5,911 nucleotides of DNA from Dehalococcoidia bacterium (GTDB taxonomy: Bacteria; Chloroflexota; Dehalococcoidia; Dehalococcoidales; Fen-1064), in assembly GCA_003153955.1 (NCBI GenBank), contig PMCB01000036.1:29357-35267 (forward strand). The letters run 5' to 3'. Made by a program: the position numbers and the translations under genes. Below the pieces are notes generated by a model. It had not been told where the DNA came from. It searched no databases and worked only from the letters and a program-made list of their open reading frames with translations. Shown piece by piece: positions 1-4,334 of this stretch. Position 1 is the first letter of the stretch. Every line of letters starts with the position of its first letter.

Positions 1-776
1 GTTGTATAGGCTGCCACACATTCAGAAGCTTCAAAGTCATTGACGCCGCCGCCGACCGTGATTAAAAGAAGTTGGGAAGAAAGAGGGGCGGTGCCCGCTG
101 CGAATGTGAAAACGGCAGTGTATTTATCGGGGTTGGTGATAGATAACAGTGGGTTCCAACCGGTGCTCATGTACGGATCCCTGGTAGTAAAACCACTGCC
201 CAGTCCTAATAACCGGTTATAGTGATAAACTACATCGGCCGCTGTGAATTGCCGTCCGTTTACCGGTGAGATATTTTGCCAGTAGATATTATTGCGGACT
301 ACAACCGTAAAGGTTGTGGGATTCGTCATCGCCCAACTCGTCAGCATGAAACCGTCGGCATAATCCGGCGGAAGGAAGTTGATGCTGAAGTTCCAGATGT
401 TCGGGTTCGTGGTATAGGCGTTCTCGAACATCTGTTCCATGACGTTGTTATAAACGCCCGGGGACCCGTTTTGCAGATAGGGATCCCAATCAACGTAGTT
501 AGCGTTGTACGACATCGTTAATGAGCCGCCATATTTCGGTGTGCCAAGGCTGTCCCACCAGTTCCCTGTCGAAGTGGTGTTTACCGCAGTGGTTGCAGTA
601 CCGGTGGTTGTGGTCGACGTTGTGCTAACTACTGTCGACGTTGTGGTTGTTGTGGTGGATGTAGTTGTCGTTTTCGTTGTCGTCGCACTTGTGGTAGTAG
701 AAGAGCCGCAAGATGCCAGGAGCAGCGATGCTACCAGGAGAAGACTTACTGTAATCCAGATAACTCCTTTTTTCAT
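1..776 (-). CDS. ABC transporter solute-binding lipoprotein, family 5 (peptide/nickel type), N-terminal part
   Basis: This is the N-terminal 258 codons of a gene that runs off the left edge. By family it should be a lipid-anchored extracellular receptor delivering a ligand, perhaps oligopeptides, to an ABC importer; the ligand cannot be read from the sequence. Residues 1-23 are a type II signal peptide: basic start MKKG, hydrophobic core and lipobox L-A-S-C with Cys23 as the lipidation site. A threonine-rich linker follows to about residue 65. The mature domain then starts with PKYGG, as in SBP_bac_5 proteins. The stretch FTVVVRNNIYW...GRQFTAADVVYHYNRLL matches the family pattern 'F.LR..v.w.dG..ftA.DV.y...r'. 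The ATG is chosen because the signal peptide starts there and GGAGG (781-785) lies 4 bases upstream. Family members are usually about 500-600 residues, so roughly half is missing. The leader contains a strong promoter and a foldable block. Confidence 0.9.
   Translation of the reverse strand, partial: MKKGVIWITVSLLLVASLLLASCGSSTTTSATTTKTTTTSTTTTTTSTVVSTTSTTTTGTATTAVNTTSTGNWWDSLGTPKYGGSLTMSYNANYVDWDPYLQNGSPGVYNNVMEQMFENAYTTNPNIWNFSINFLPPDYADGFMLTSWAMTNPTTFTVVVRNNIYWQNISPVNGRQFTAADVVYHYNRLLGLGSGFTTRDPYMSTGWNPLLSITNPDKYTAVFTFAAGTAPLSSQLLLITVGGGVNDFEASECVAAYT
597..700 (-). repeat. Low-complexity threonine-codon repeat in the lipoprotein linker
   Basis: On the minus strand this stretch is nearly all ACN codons mixed with Ser, Val and Ala, and it encodes the linker between the lipid anchor and the binding domain. 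It contains two exact 12-base copies of GTCGACGTTGTG (plus-strand reading) at 613-624 and 634-645. Their 21-base (7-codon) period suggests growth by slippage or unequal exchange. Such linkers probably hold the binding domain away from the membrane and may be glycosylated; that is inference. The plus-strand reading gives a valine-rich open frame that I take to be only the antisense shadow. Confidence 0.75.
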
Positions 777-780
777 TTAA

Positions 781-785
781 CCTCC
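781..785 (-). promoter_or_regulatory. Ribosome binding site of the solute-binding protein gene
   Basis: GGAGG on the minus strand lies 4 bases before the ATG at 776. The spacing is slightly short, but it fixes the start together with the signal peptide. Confidence 0.7.
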
Positions 786-804
786 ATTATTTAATAATTC
801 CCTG

Positions 805-824
805 GAATATTTATTTAAATATTC
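805..824. repeat. AT-rich perfect inverted repeat upstream of the solute-binding protein gene
   Basis: GAATATTTA and its reverse complement TAAATATTC face each other around a 2-base centre. The repeat lies 19 bases upstream of the ribosome binding site. Because it is dyad-symmetric, very AT-rich and close to the gene, it could be an operator for a dimeric regulator. It could also be a weak RNA hairpin. It is not followed by a T run on either strand, so I do not call it a terminator. Confidence 0.45.
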
Positions 825-840
825 AAAAAACAATATATAA

Positions 841-966
841 GACTGGCTGTGTCACTCACCCCGATTACCCTCAGGGCTCCGGTCACGGGAGGGGACATCA
901 ACCACACTTAGCTGCGAGTCCAACCACAAACTCTCAGTACCCTGATCTCCCCAGGCAGAGCCAGCC
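841..966 (-). ncRNA. Candidate structured RNA element in the leader (family not recognised)
   Basis: This GC-rich block is set in AT-rich flanks and closed by a long stem. Bases 841-848 pair with 959-966, and after one mismatch 850-851 pair with 956-957. As minus-strand RNA the 842/965 position is a G.U wobble; as plus-strand RNA it would be an A.C mismatch, which favours the minus strand. Inside, short hairpins can form at 941-945/951-955, 868-870/874-876 and 877-880/888-891, with competing helices 859-862/891-894 and 893-896/918-921. The closing stem is followed at once by a U-rich tail (840-825). The block lies downstream of a near-consensus promoter and upstream of a transporter gene. I checked by eye for TPP, cobalamin, SAM, glycine, 6S, SRP, RNase P and tmRNA signatures and found none complete. 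It could equally be the end of a decayed mobile element. Confidence 0.35.
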
Positions 967-974
967 TTACACAA

Positions 975-988
975 GTAAAATATTTTAC
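975..988. repeat. Perfect 14-base palindrome GTAAAATATTTTAC
   Basis: This gap-free palindrome lies just upstream, in transcript order, of the foldable block and about 100 bases downstream of the inferred transcription start. It could be a regulator site or simply an AT-rich coincidence. A 14-base perfect palindrome is mildly unusual. Confidence 0.3.
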
Positions 989-1092
989 CATCGCAATGTT
1001 TCCATGGGGAATAAATTATCTTGTTGTTATTGAATGATTTATGGCCCAAATATAGTATAGTATTCAGTACCGAATATTGTAAGTTAAATCGC

Positions 1093-1121
1093 AGTATACC
1101 ATCAGGCATTTTGTTTGTCAA
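1093..1121 (-). promoter_or_regulatory. Sigma-70 type promoter, near-consensus
   Basis: On the minus strand a perfect -35 box TTGACA (1121-1116) is followed by a 17-base spacer and the -10 box TATACT (1098-1093), five of six matches to consensus. It reads towards the foldable block and the solute-binding protein gene. It lies about 130 bases beyond the DUF169 stop codon, so it makes the downstream gene independent of that one. This is the strongest promoter in the window. Confidence 0.8.
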
Positions 1122-1249
1122 TAGCCTGTGATGATGTCCCGGGGATAATTCATATGAATACAATAAATCCGAAATAATAACATACGGAGTTTGTGATTTC
1201 ACCGTGTTTTGTTGAAATTCTGAATACCGGATGAATACTTCCCGCCGCT

Positions 1250-1990
1250 TCACCGAATCCGCTTCTGGACTTTTTGCCAGGCTTCGGTAATCAGGAAGCT
1301 TTCTTCCATGTTGTCAATCATTTTCACGAAATTCTTCATCGGCACTGCCAGTGTCAGCATATCTTTGGGTACACTCACCCGGGCGGAAGGGTCGAACATA
1401 CCGAGGATGGAGTGGGGATTTTCGGAAAGCTGCTCCAGATAAGGGTTCTGCACAATCGCCGCGCAGCCGGAGCCGAATGGAGCCTGGATTGCGCCCCGGT
1501 CTGTTTCGTCAAACCGCGCTAAAGTAAATAATCCGGAAAGAACGTCGGGAATCGCAAAAAAAATCACAACTTGCGGGTTATCCTTTTCATCCAGCTTATC
1601 CCAGCGTTTAAAAACGATATATTTGGCCGGGGCGGTGATGGTCGGGGTATTGTCAAAAATCTCCTGCACCATTTCCGGCGTCTGGACATAACGTTCACCG
1701 CGGACTTTGTTCGGGATGCCGCAGGAAAGAAAATAATTAAAATTCGGCCGGACATCCCGGGTAAAGCCGAGGAATCTTTTCCCGCACTTTAGCGATTCCG
1801 CGTCAAAGTAGATTGATTTCCCTGCTCTGACGGTAGCCAAACCCCCGATCACGCAGCGGGGTAAAGGCTCTTTCCCGGCCGGCAGGGCGCGGGTTTCGTC
1901 ATCGCTGAAATAGAAGGTGATGGGTAATTCGGCGTTGTTAAAATACTTTTTCCAGAGGTTCAGGAACTTGTCCCGTAATTCAATATCCAT
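1250..1990 (-). CDS. DUF169 family protein of unknown function
   Basis: The protein has 246 residues, a normal length for DUF169 (COG2043), whose biochemical role I do not know of. Family features seen are the opening W..YF...ELPI.FYF, the segment RCVIGGLATVRAGKSIYFD (45-63), the LKCGKRFLGF motif (67-76) and the hallmark GSGCAAIVQNPYLE (173-186). Cysteines 46, 69, 90 and 176 include conserved-looking positions and could bind a metal or cofactor; that is inference. No signal peptide or membrane segment is visible, so it is probably cytoplasmic. The ATG is supported by GAGGAGG (1996-2002) 5 bases upstream. It appears to be a single gene: a separate promoter follows downstream, and upstream lies a decayed region rather than an intact partner. 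A hairpin abuts its ribosome binding site. Confidence 0.85.
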   Translation of the reverse strand: MDIELRDKFLNLWKKYFNNAELPITFYFSDDETRALPAGKEPLPRCVIGGLATVRAGKSIYFDAESLKCGKRFLGFTRDVRPNFNYFLSCGIPNKVRGERYVQTPEMVQEIFDNTPTITAPAKYIVFKRWDKLDEKDNPQVVIFFAIPDVLSGLFTLARFDETDRGAIQAPFGSGCAAIVQNPYLEQLSENPHSILGMFDPSARVSVPKDMLTLAVPMKNFVKMIDNMEESFLITEAWQKVQKRIR

Positions 1991-2004
1991 GATCGCCTCC
2001 TCAA

Positions 2005-2031
2005 CTAAAATACCGGTTTATTGGATTTTAG
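2005..2031 (-). promoter_or_regulatory. Hairpin next to the DUF169 ribosome binding site
   Basis: CTAAAAT (2005-2011) pairs perfectly with ATTTTAG (2025-2031), with two further C-G pairs inside after a one-base bulge. In the mRNA the hairpin ends only two bases before the GAGGAGG ribosome binding site, so folding or a bound protein could affect translation. As DNA the same dyad could be an operator. There is no U tract of the kind a terminator needs. Confidence 0.4.
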
Positions 2032-2065
2032 CGGCATACGAAACAGCTTCATTTTATTGACTATC

Positions 2066-2220
2066 TTAGACCTTCACCGGAACCTTGTCCAGCAGATAAT
2101 CTTTTAGAATTTTGACATTATGCTTCGTTTGCCCGAGGTACTCAACTCCGTGAGCTGATGTAGATTTTGGAATTCCGAAGGTACTCACCCGTAGGCTGAT
2201 GTATTGTAGTTGGAATTTTA
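2066..2220 (-). pseudogene. Possible decayed 3' end of a gene
   Basis: On the minus strand a frame ending at TAA (2066-2068) reads plausible protein: EYLGQTKHNVKILKDYLL then DKVPVKV and stop. Just upstream, IPKSTSAHGVEYLG in this frame resembles IPTTIHQPTGEYLR read in a neighbouring frame. The two copies sit on a 43-base tandem repeat, and 43 is not a multiple of three. This suggests a repeat-containing protein end broken by a frameshift. No start codon with a ribosome binding site and no full domain remain, and I do not recognise the parent family. The rest of 1991-2307 holds the DUF169 hairpin, the repeat and a weak promoter for the zinc-ribbon gene. It could also be non-coding DNA with a chance open frame. 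Confidence 0.3.
2137..2219. repeat. Imperfect tandem repeat, two copies with a 43-base period
   Basis: Copy one starts at 2137 and copy two at 2180. Both begin GGTACTCA, continue with CCGT..GCTGATGTA and end TTGGAATT, with small indels between copies. The repeat lies inside the putative decayed coding segment and encodes the similar peptides noted there in two different frames. Confidence 0.6.
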
Positions 2221-2227
2221 AACGCCC

Positions 2228-2257
2228 TTGTCGTGGGTAATTTAATCGTGGTAAGAT
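2228..2257 (+). promoter_or_regulatory. Weak candidate promoter for the zinc-ribbon gene
   Basis: TTGTCG (2228-2233), an 18-base spacer and TAAGAT (2252-2257) each match four of six consensus bases. It is placed about 50 bases before the zinc-ribbon start. It is the best candidate I see on the plus strand but is not distinctive. Confidence 0.25.
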
Positions 2258-2295
2258 TATTCAGTAAGCCCGCTCCGCCTTGAATGGGGCGCTTG

Positions 2296-2300
2296 AAGGA
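2296..2300 (+). promoter_or_regulatory. Ribosome binding site that decides the zinc-ribbon start
   Basis: AAGGA lies 7 bases before the ATG at 2308. The earlier in-frame ATG at 2284 has no such site, so the shorter 52-residue product is preferred. Confidence 0.55.
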
Positions 2301-2307
2301 TTTAGTA

Positions 2308-2466
2308 ATGAAAGTAACAACAAAGAAAATACGTTGTCCCAACTGTGAGAAACTGGTCATGGGCAGTGAAAAAAAAGTTGATGAAACTATCGATGTTACG
2401 TGCCCGGATTGTAACGAAGTTATCTGGCATTGGAACGGCGGCAACTGGCATCAGGTCAGAAAATAA
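2308..2466 (+). CDS. Small zinc-ribbon protein, 52 residues
   Basis: The protein has two zinc knuckles, CPNC (residues 10-13) and CPDC (32-35), spaced as in a single rubredoxin-like zinc ribbon that would bind one Zn ion through four cysteines. The ends are basic (MKVTTKKIR and QVRK). The C-terminus is aromatic and unusual (VIWHWNGGNWHQ). Such small ribbons often act as nucleic-acid or protein adaptors, but no specific role can be assigned. I chose the ATG at 2308 over the in-frame ATG at 2284 because of AAGGA 7 bases upstream. It is the only gene on the plus strand and is convergent with nnr, with 7 bases between the stop codons and no visible terminator, so the 3' ends of the two mRNAs probably overlap. 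The open frame on the opposite strand is its antisense shadow. Confidence 0.72.
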   Translation: MKVTTKKIRCPNCEKLVMGSEKKVDETIDVTCPDCNEVIWHWNGGNWHQVRK

Positions 2467-2473
2467 CCTGTCG

Positions 2474-4060
2474 CTAAATTAAAAAAGCAACATCATTATA
2501 ATCGGCTGAAATTCTATCCGGATTCTTGCGGTAGTATTGCACGGCATACGGTAAAGTATTCAGGATATCCCCCGCTGTCATGCCGTCAGGTCCTTTCTTT
2601 TTAGCCGCTAAATCGCCGGCCAGACCGTGCATAAAAACACCCGTTCTGACGGCTGCTGTTATTTCTAACCCCAGGCAGAACATGGCCGCAATCGTACCGT
2701 TTAAAACATCGCCGCTGCCTGCGGTCGCCATACCGGCTTTGCCTTCGGTGTCCCCGGAATTGTTGATAAACACACGGCTGTCAGGACAACCGATAAGCGA
2801 ATGCGGGCCTTTCAGCACGATATAAGCATTGAGCATCTGTGCAGTGGTCTGCAGGACACTGACCCGGTCTTTCTCGATTTCAGATTTATCCGTGCCGGTG
2901 AGCCGTGACATCTCGCCCATATGCGGCGTTATAATCGTTGCTGTTTTCCTGTCAGTGATTATTCCGGTATTTTCGGCAATGGCGGTGATGCCGTCGCCGT
3001 CAATCAACAGCGGTTTATCAATTTCTTGCACCAGCGTTCTTATGAGTTCCTGTGTCTCTTTGTTCAAAGATAATCCCGGCCCGATGATGACCATTTTCAT
3101 CTTTTCGGCCAGCTTGAGGAGGGCGTCTTTATTCGATAATGCGATACTAGCGGAAGCTGTTTCTTCCTGGGGGACGATTACGATTTCCCGGCCTTTTCTC
3201 GCCACCGACGGCGCCAGGCTTTTCGGGCAGGCCAGGTAAACGTAGCCGCCGCCGGCTTTCAGAAAAGAATATGCCGAGGCATGCGGCGCCCAGTAATAAT
3301 TCGCGGCGCCGGCAATCACCAGCACCGGCCCGTAGTCCATTTTATTGGAATCGGCCTTTCTTTCCGGTAAAGCAACTGCTTGGGCCAGTTCTACTTTGAT
3401 TGTCTCGGATTCAAAAAGCGGGTGCGGGAACGAGATGTGCGAGACAAATAATTTACCCCCGCGGTTGTAGCCGGGGTAAAGCAGGTTGCCTAGTTTTGGC
3501 AAGCCGAATGTGATCGTGGCATCGGCCTTGATCGAGATGCCCATTTCTTTGCCGTTATCGCCGTTAATTCCGGAAGCGATATCTACCGCAAAGACTTTTT
3601 TCCCGCTCTCGTTGACCGCTTTGATGACCTCCGCTGCCAGGCCTTCAACGTTCCGGTCGAGTCCTGTCCCGAAAATCGCGTCCACCACAGCGTCCGACGC
3701 GGCAATCTCTTTTTTAAATCCACGGATTGATGCGACTTCTTTGATTGTAATTGGAAAACGCGTAACGATATCGAGATTCTGTCTGGCCGCGCCTTGATAT
3801 TTCTCTTTATTCGCCGCCAGGAAGACCGTGACCTCGCCGCCGCACGAATGGAGTTTCCTGGCGATAACAAAACCGTCGCCGCCGTTGTTGCCTGGTCCGC
3901 AAAGTACGGCAAATTTCTTGCCCTCGATGCCGAACTCCCGCTCAATCACCGTATAAACAGCTTCGCCTGCATTTTCCATCAGGATTTCCGGCGGGATGCC
4001 GTATTCGGCGGTGGCCCGTTTGTCCATCCGGCGCATTTCTTCGACGCGGCATACTTTCAT
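2474..4060 (-). CDS. nnr: Bifunctional NAD(P)H-hydrate repair enzyme Nnr (epimerase + ADP-dependent dehydratase)
   Basis: This cytoplasmic repair enzyme acts on NADHX and NADPHX, the damaged hydrated forms of NADH and NADPH. The N-terminal YjeF_N domain (about 1-215) interconverts the R and S epimers. The C-terminal ribokinase-like domain (about 230-505) dehydrates S-NAD(P)HX back to NAD(P)H using ADP. Epimerase motifs are MENAG (28-32), CGPGNNGGDGFVIARKL (54-70), DAIFGTGL (127-134) and AVDIASGINGDNG (158-170). Dehydratase motifs are GPGL (327-330), DGDG (354-357), TPHMGEMSRL (378-387), KGPH (417-420) and GMATAGSGDVLNG (443-455), with Asp451 as the expected catalytic base. At 528 residues it is full length for the fused bacterial form. 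One oddity is that the usual small-residue loop 'Y.GA' reads YYWAPHASAYSFLKAGGG (255-272). The ATG is supported by AAGGGGG (4069-4075) 8 bases upstream. It has its own promoter and a foldable leader. Confidence 0.96.
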   Translation of the reverse strand: MKVCRVEEMRRMDKRATAEYGIPPEILMENAGEAVYTVIEREFGIEGKKFAVLCGPGNNGGDGFVIARKLHSCGGEVTVFLAANKEKYQGAARQNLDIVTRFPITIKEVASIRGFKKEIAASDAVVDAIFGTGLDRNVEGLAAEVIKAVNESGKKVFAVDIASGINGDNGKEMGISIKADATITFGLPKLGNLLYPGYNRGGKLFVSHISFPHPLFESETIKVELAQAVALPERKADSNKMDYGPVLVIAGAANYYWAPHASAYSFLKAGGGYVYLACPKSLAPSVARKGREIVIVPQEETASASIALSNKDALLKLAEKMKMVIIGPGLSLNKETQELIRTLVQEIDKPLLIDGDGITAIAENTGIITDRKTATIITPHMGEMSRLTGTDKSEIEKDRVSVLQTTAQMLNAYIVLKGPHSLIGCPDSRVFINNSGDTEGKAGMATAGSGDVLNGTIAAMFCLGLEITAAVRTGVFMHGLAGDLAAKKKGPDGMTAGDILNTLPYAVQYYRKNPDRISADYNDVAFLI

Positions 4061-4068
4061 TTCTGCTA

Positions 4069-4115
4069 CCCCCTTGGTATGGGAGGATTATTCCTCCATC
4101 CTTTTTAAGGATGGA
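4069..4115 (-). promoter_or_regulatory. nnr leader with three mutually exclusive helices ending at the ribosome binding site
   Basis: In the mRNA, helix 1 (4095-4103 with 4107-4115, 9 bp, 3-base loop) shares bases 4095-4097 with helix 2 (GGAGG/CCTCC, 4093-4097 with 4082-4086). Helix 2 in turn shares bases 4082-4085 with helix 3 (4081-4085 with 4069-4073, one G.U pair), which would hide the AAGGGGG ribosome binding site. Forming helix 1 would disfavour helix 2 and so allow helix 3. The pairing is seen in the sequence; any switch function is inference. Part of it lies inside the direct repeat, so it may simply be repeat structure. Confidence 0.35.
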
Positions 4116-4128
4116 TTGAGGGAGAATT
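4088..4128. repeat. Imperfect direct repeat, copy 1
   Basis: This copy runs from TTATTCCTCC to GGAGAATT and matches copy 2 (4193-4230) at about 31 of 38 aligned positions, with three bases inserted. It contains the 9-bp hairpin of the nnr leader. Its style, a short hairpin flanked by purine-rich GGAGAATT, is like dispersed intergenic repeats in other bacteria. Confidence 0.6.
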
Positions 4129-4153
4129 AGTATACAATAATAAATTTAACCCT

Positions 4154-4162
4154 ATTATAGCA
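4154..4162 (-). promoter_or_regulatory. Extended -10 promoter for nnr
   Basis: On the minus strand TGC directly precedes a perfect TATAAT (4159-4154), an extended -10 element. No good -35 box is present at 17 bases, which extended -10 promoters can lack. The inferred start near 4147 gives a leader of about 87 bases before the nnr ATG. Confidence 0.6.
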
Positions 4163-4192
4163 AAACGGAACAATGCCTTTTGGAGTATAGAG

Positions 4193-4230
4193 TTATCCTC
4201 CCTGCTTAAAGGATGGACAAAAGGAGAATT
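4193..4230. repeat. Imperfect direct repeat, copy 2
   Basis: This copy runs from TTATCCTCC to AAGGAGAATT and is the partner of 4088-4128, about 105 bases away and in the same orientation. It has lost most of the hairpin seen in copy 1. The nnr promoter lies between the two copies. The rest of the gap to the HypE-like gene (4231-4334) holds no feature I recognise and no clear terminator. Confidence 0.55.
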
Positions 4231-4334
4231 TGGAACAGGATTTTATAAAGCAGCCCTGAGCTGTAGGGGCGAGTTTCTATAGTCCGAATCAGAAGGCTGG
4301 AGCCATGCGGAAAAACTCATGAAGTAATGTATGC

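Larger units (their letters stand above)
777..1092 (-). other. Long untranslated leader of the solute-binding protein gene (inferred)
   Basis: No convincing gene lies between the DUF169 stop (1250) and the solute-binding ATG (776). The 133-codon open frame on the minus strand here has no Shine-Dalgarno sequence and a random-looking composition, and it contains the promoter at 1093-1121. If transcription starts about 7 bases after the -10 box, near 1086, the mRNA leader is roughly 310 bases. In transcript order it holds an AT-rich stretch, the palindrome 975-988, the GC-rich foldable block 841-966, a U-rich tail (825-840), the palindrome 805-824 and the ribosome binding site 781-785. Confidence 0.5.

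Noticed and set aside
505..780. 91-codon valine-rich plus-strand open frame
   Set aside because: It is the antisense of the threonine-rich linker (GTN versus ACN codons), not a membrane protein.
841..966. Known riboswitch or housekeeping RNA (TPP, SAM, cobalamin, glycine, 6S, SRP, RNase P, tmRNA)
   Set aside because: Only fragments such as CTGAGAG are seen; no complete consensus core of any of these is present in order.
841..966. Group II intron end or TnpB/IscB guide-RNA scaffold
   Set aside because: I see no domain V signature, no reverse transcriptase, no TnpB or IscB gene, and no recognisable intron boundary.
852..1253. 133-codon minus-strand open frame starting with GTG that overlaps the DUF169 stop by four bases
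   Set aside because: The overlap looks like translational coupling, but there is no ribosome binding site, the composition is random-looking with no domain, and the frame contains a near-consensus promoter and the foldable block.
2142..2444. 100-codon minus-strand open frame
   Set aside because: Its first half is antisense to the zinc-ribbon gene and has no ribosome binding site. Only its end overlaps the putative decayed coding segment.
4096..4114. Intrinsic terminator at the 9-bp hairpin
   Set aside because: No T tract follows on either strand, and it lies inside the inferred nnr leader.
4245..4330. Possible terminator or repeat arm around TGTAGGGGCGAG
   Set aside because: Only 4-5 bp stems can form, there is no T run, and the opposite arm of a palindromic repeat is absent.
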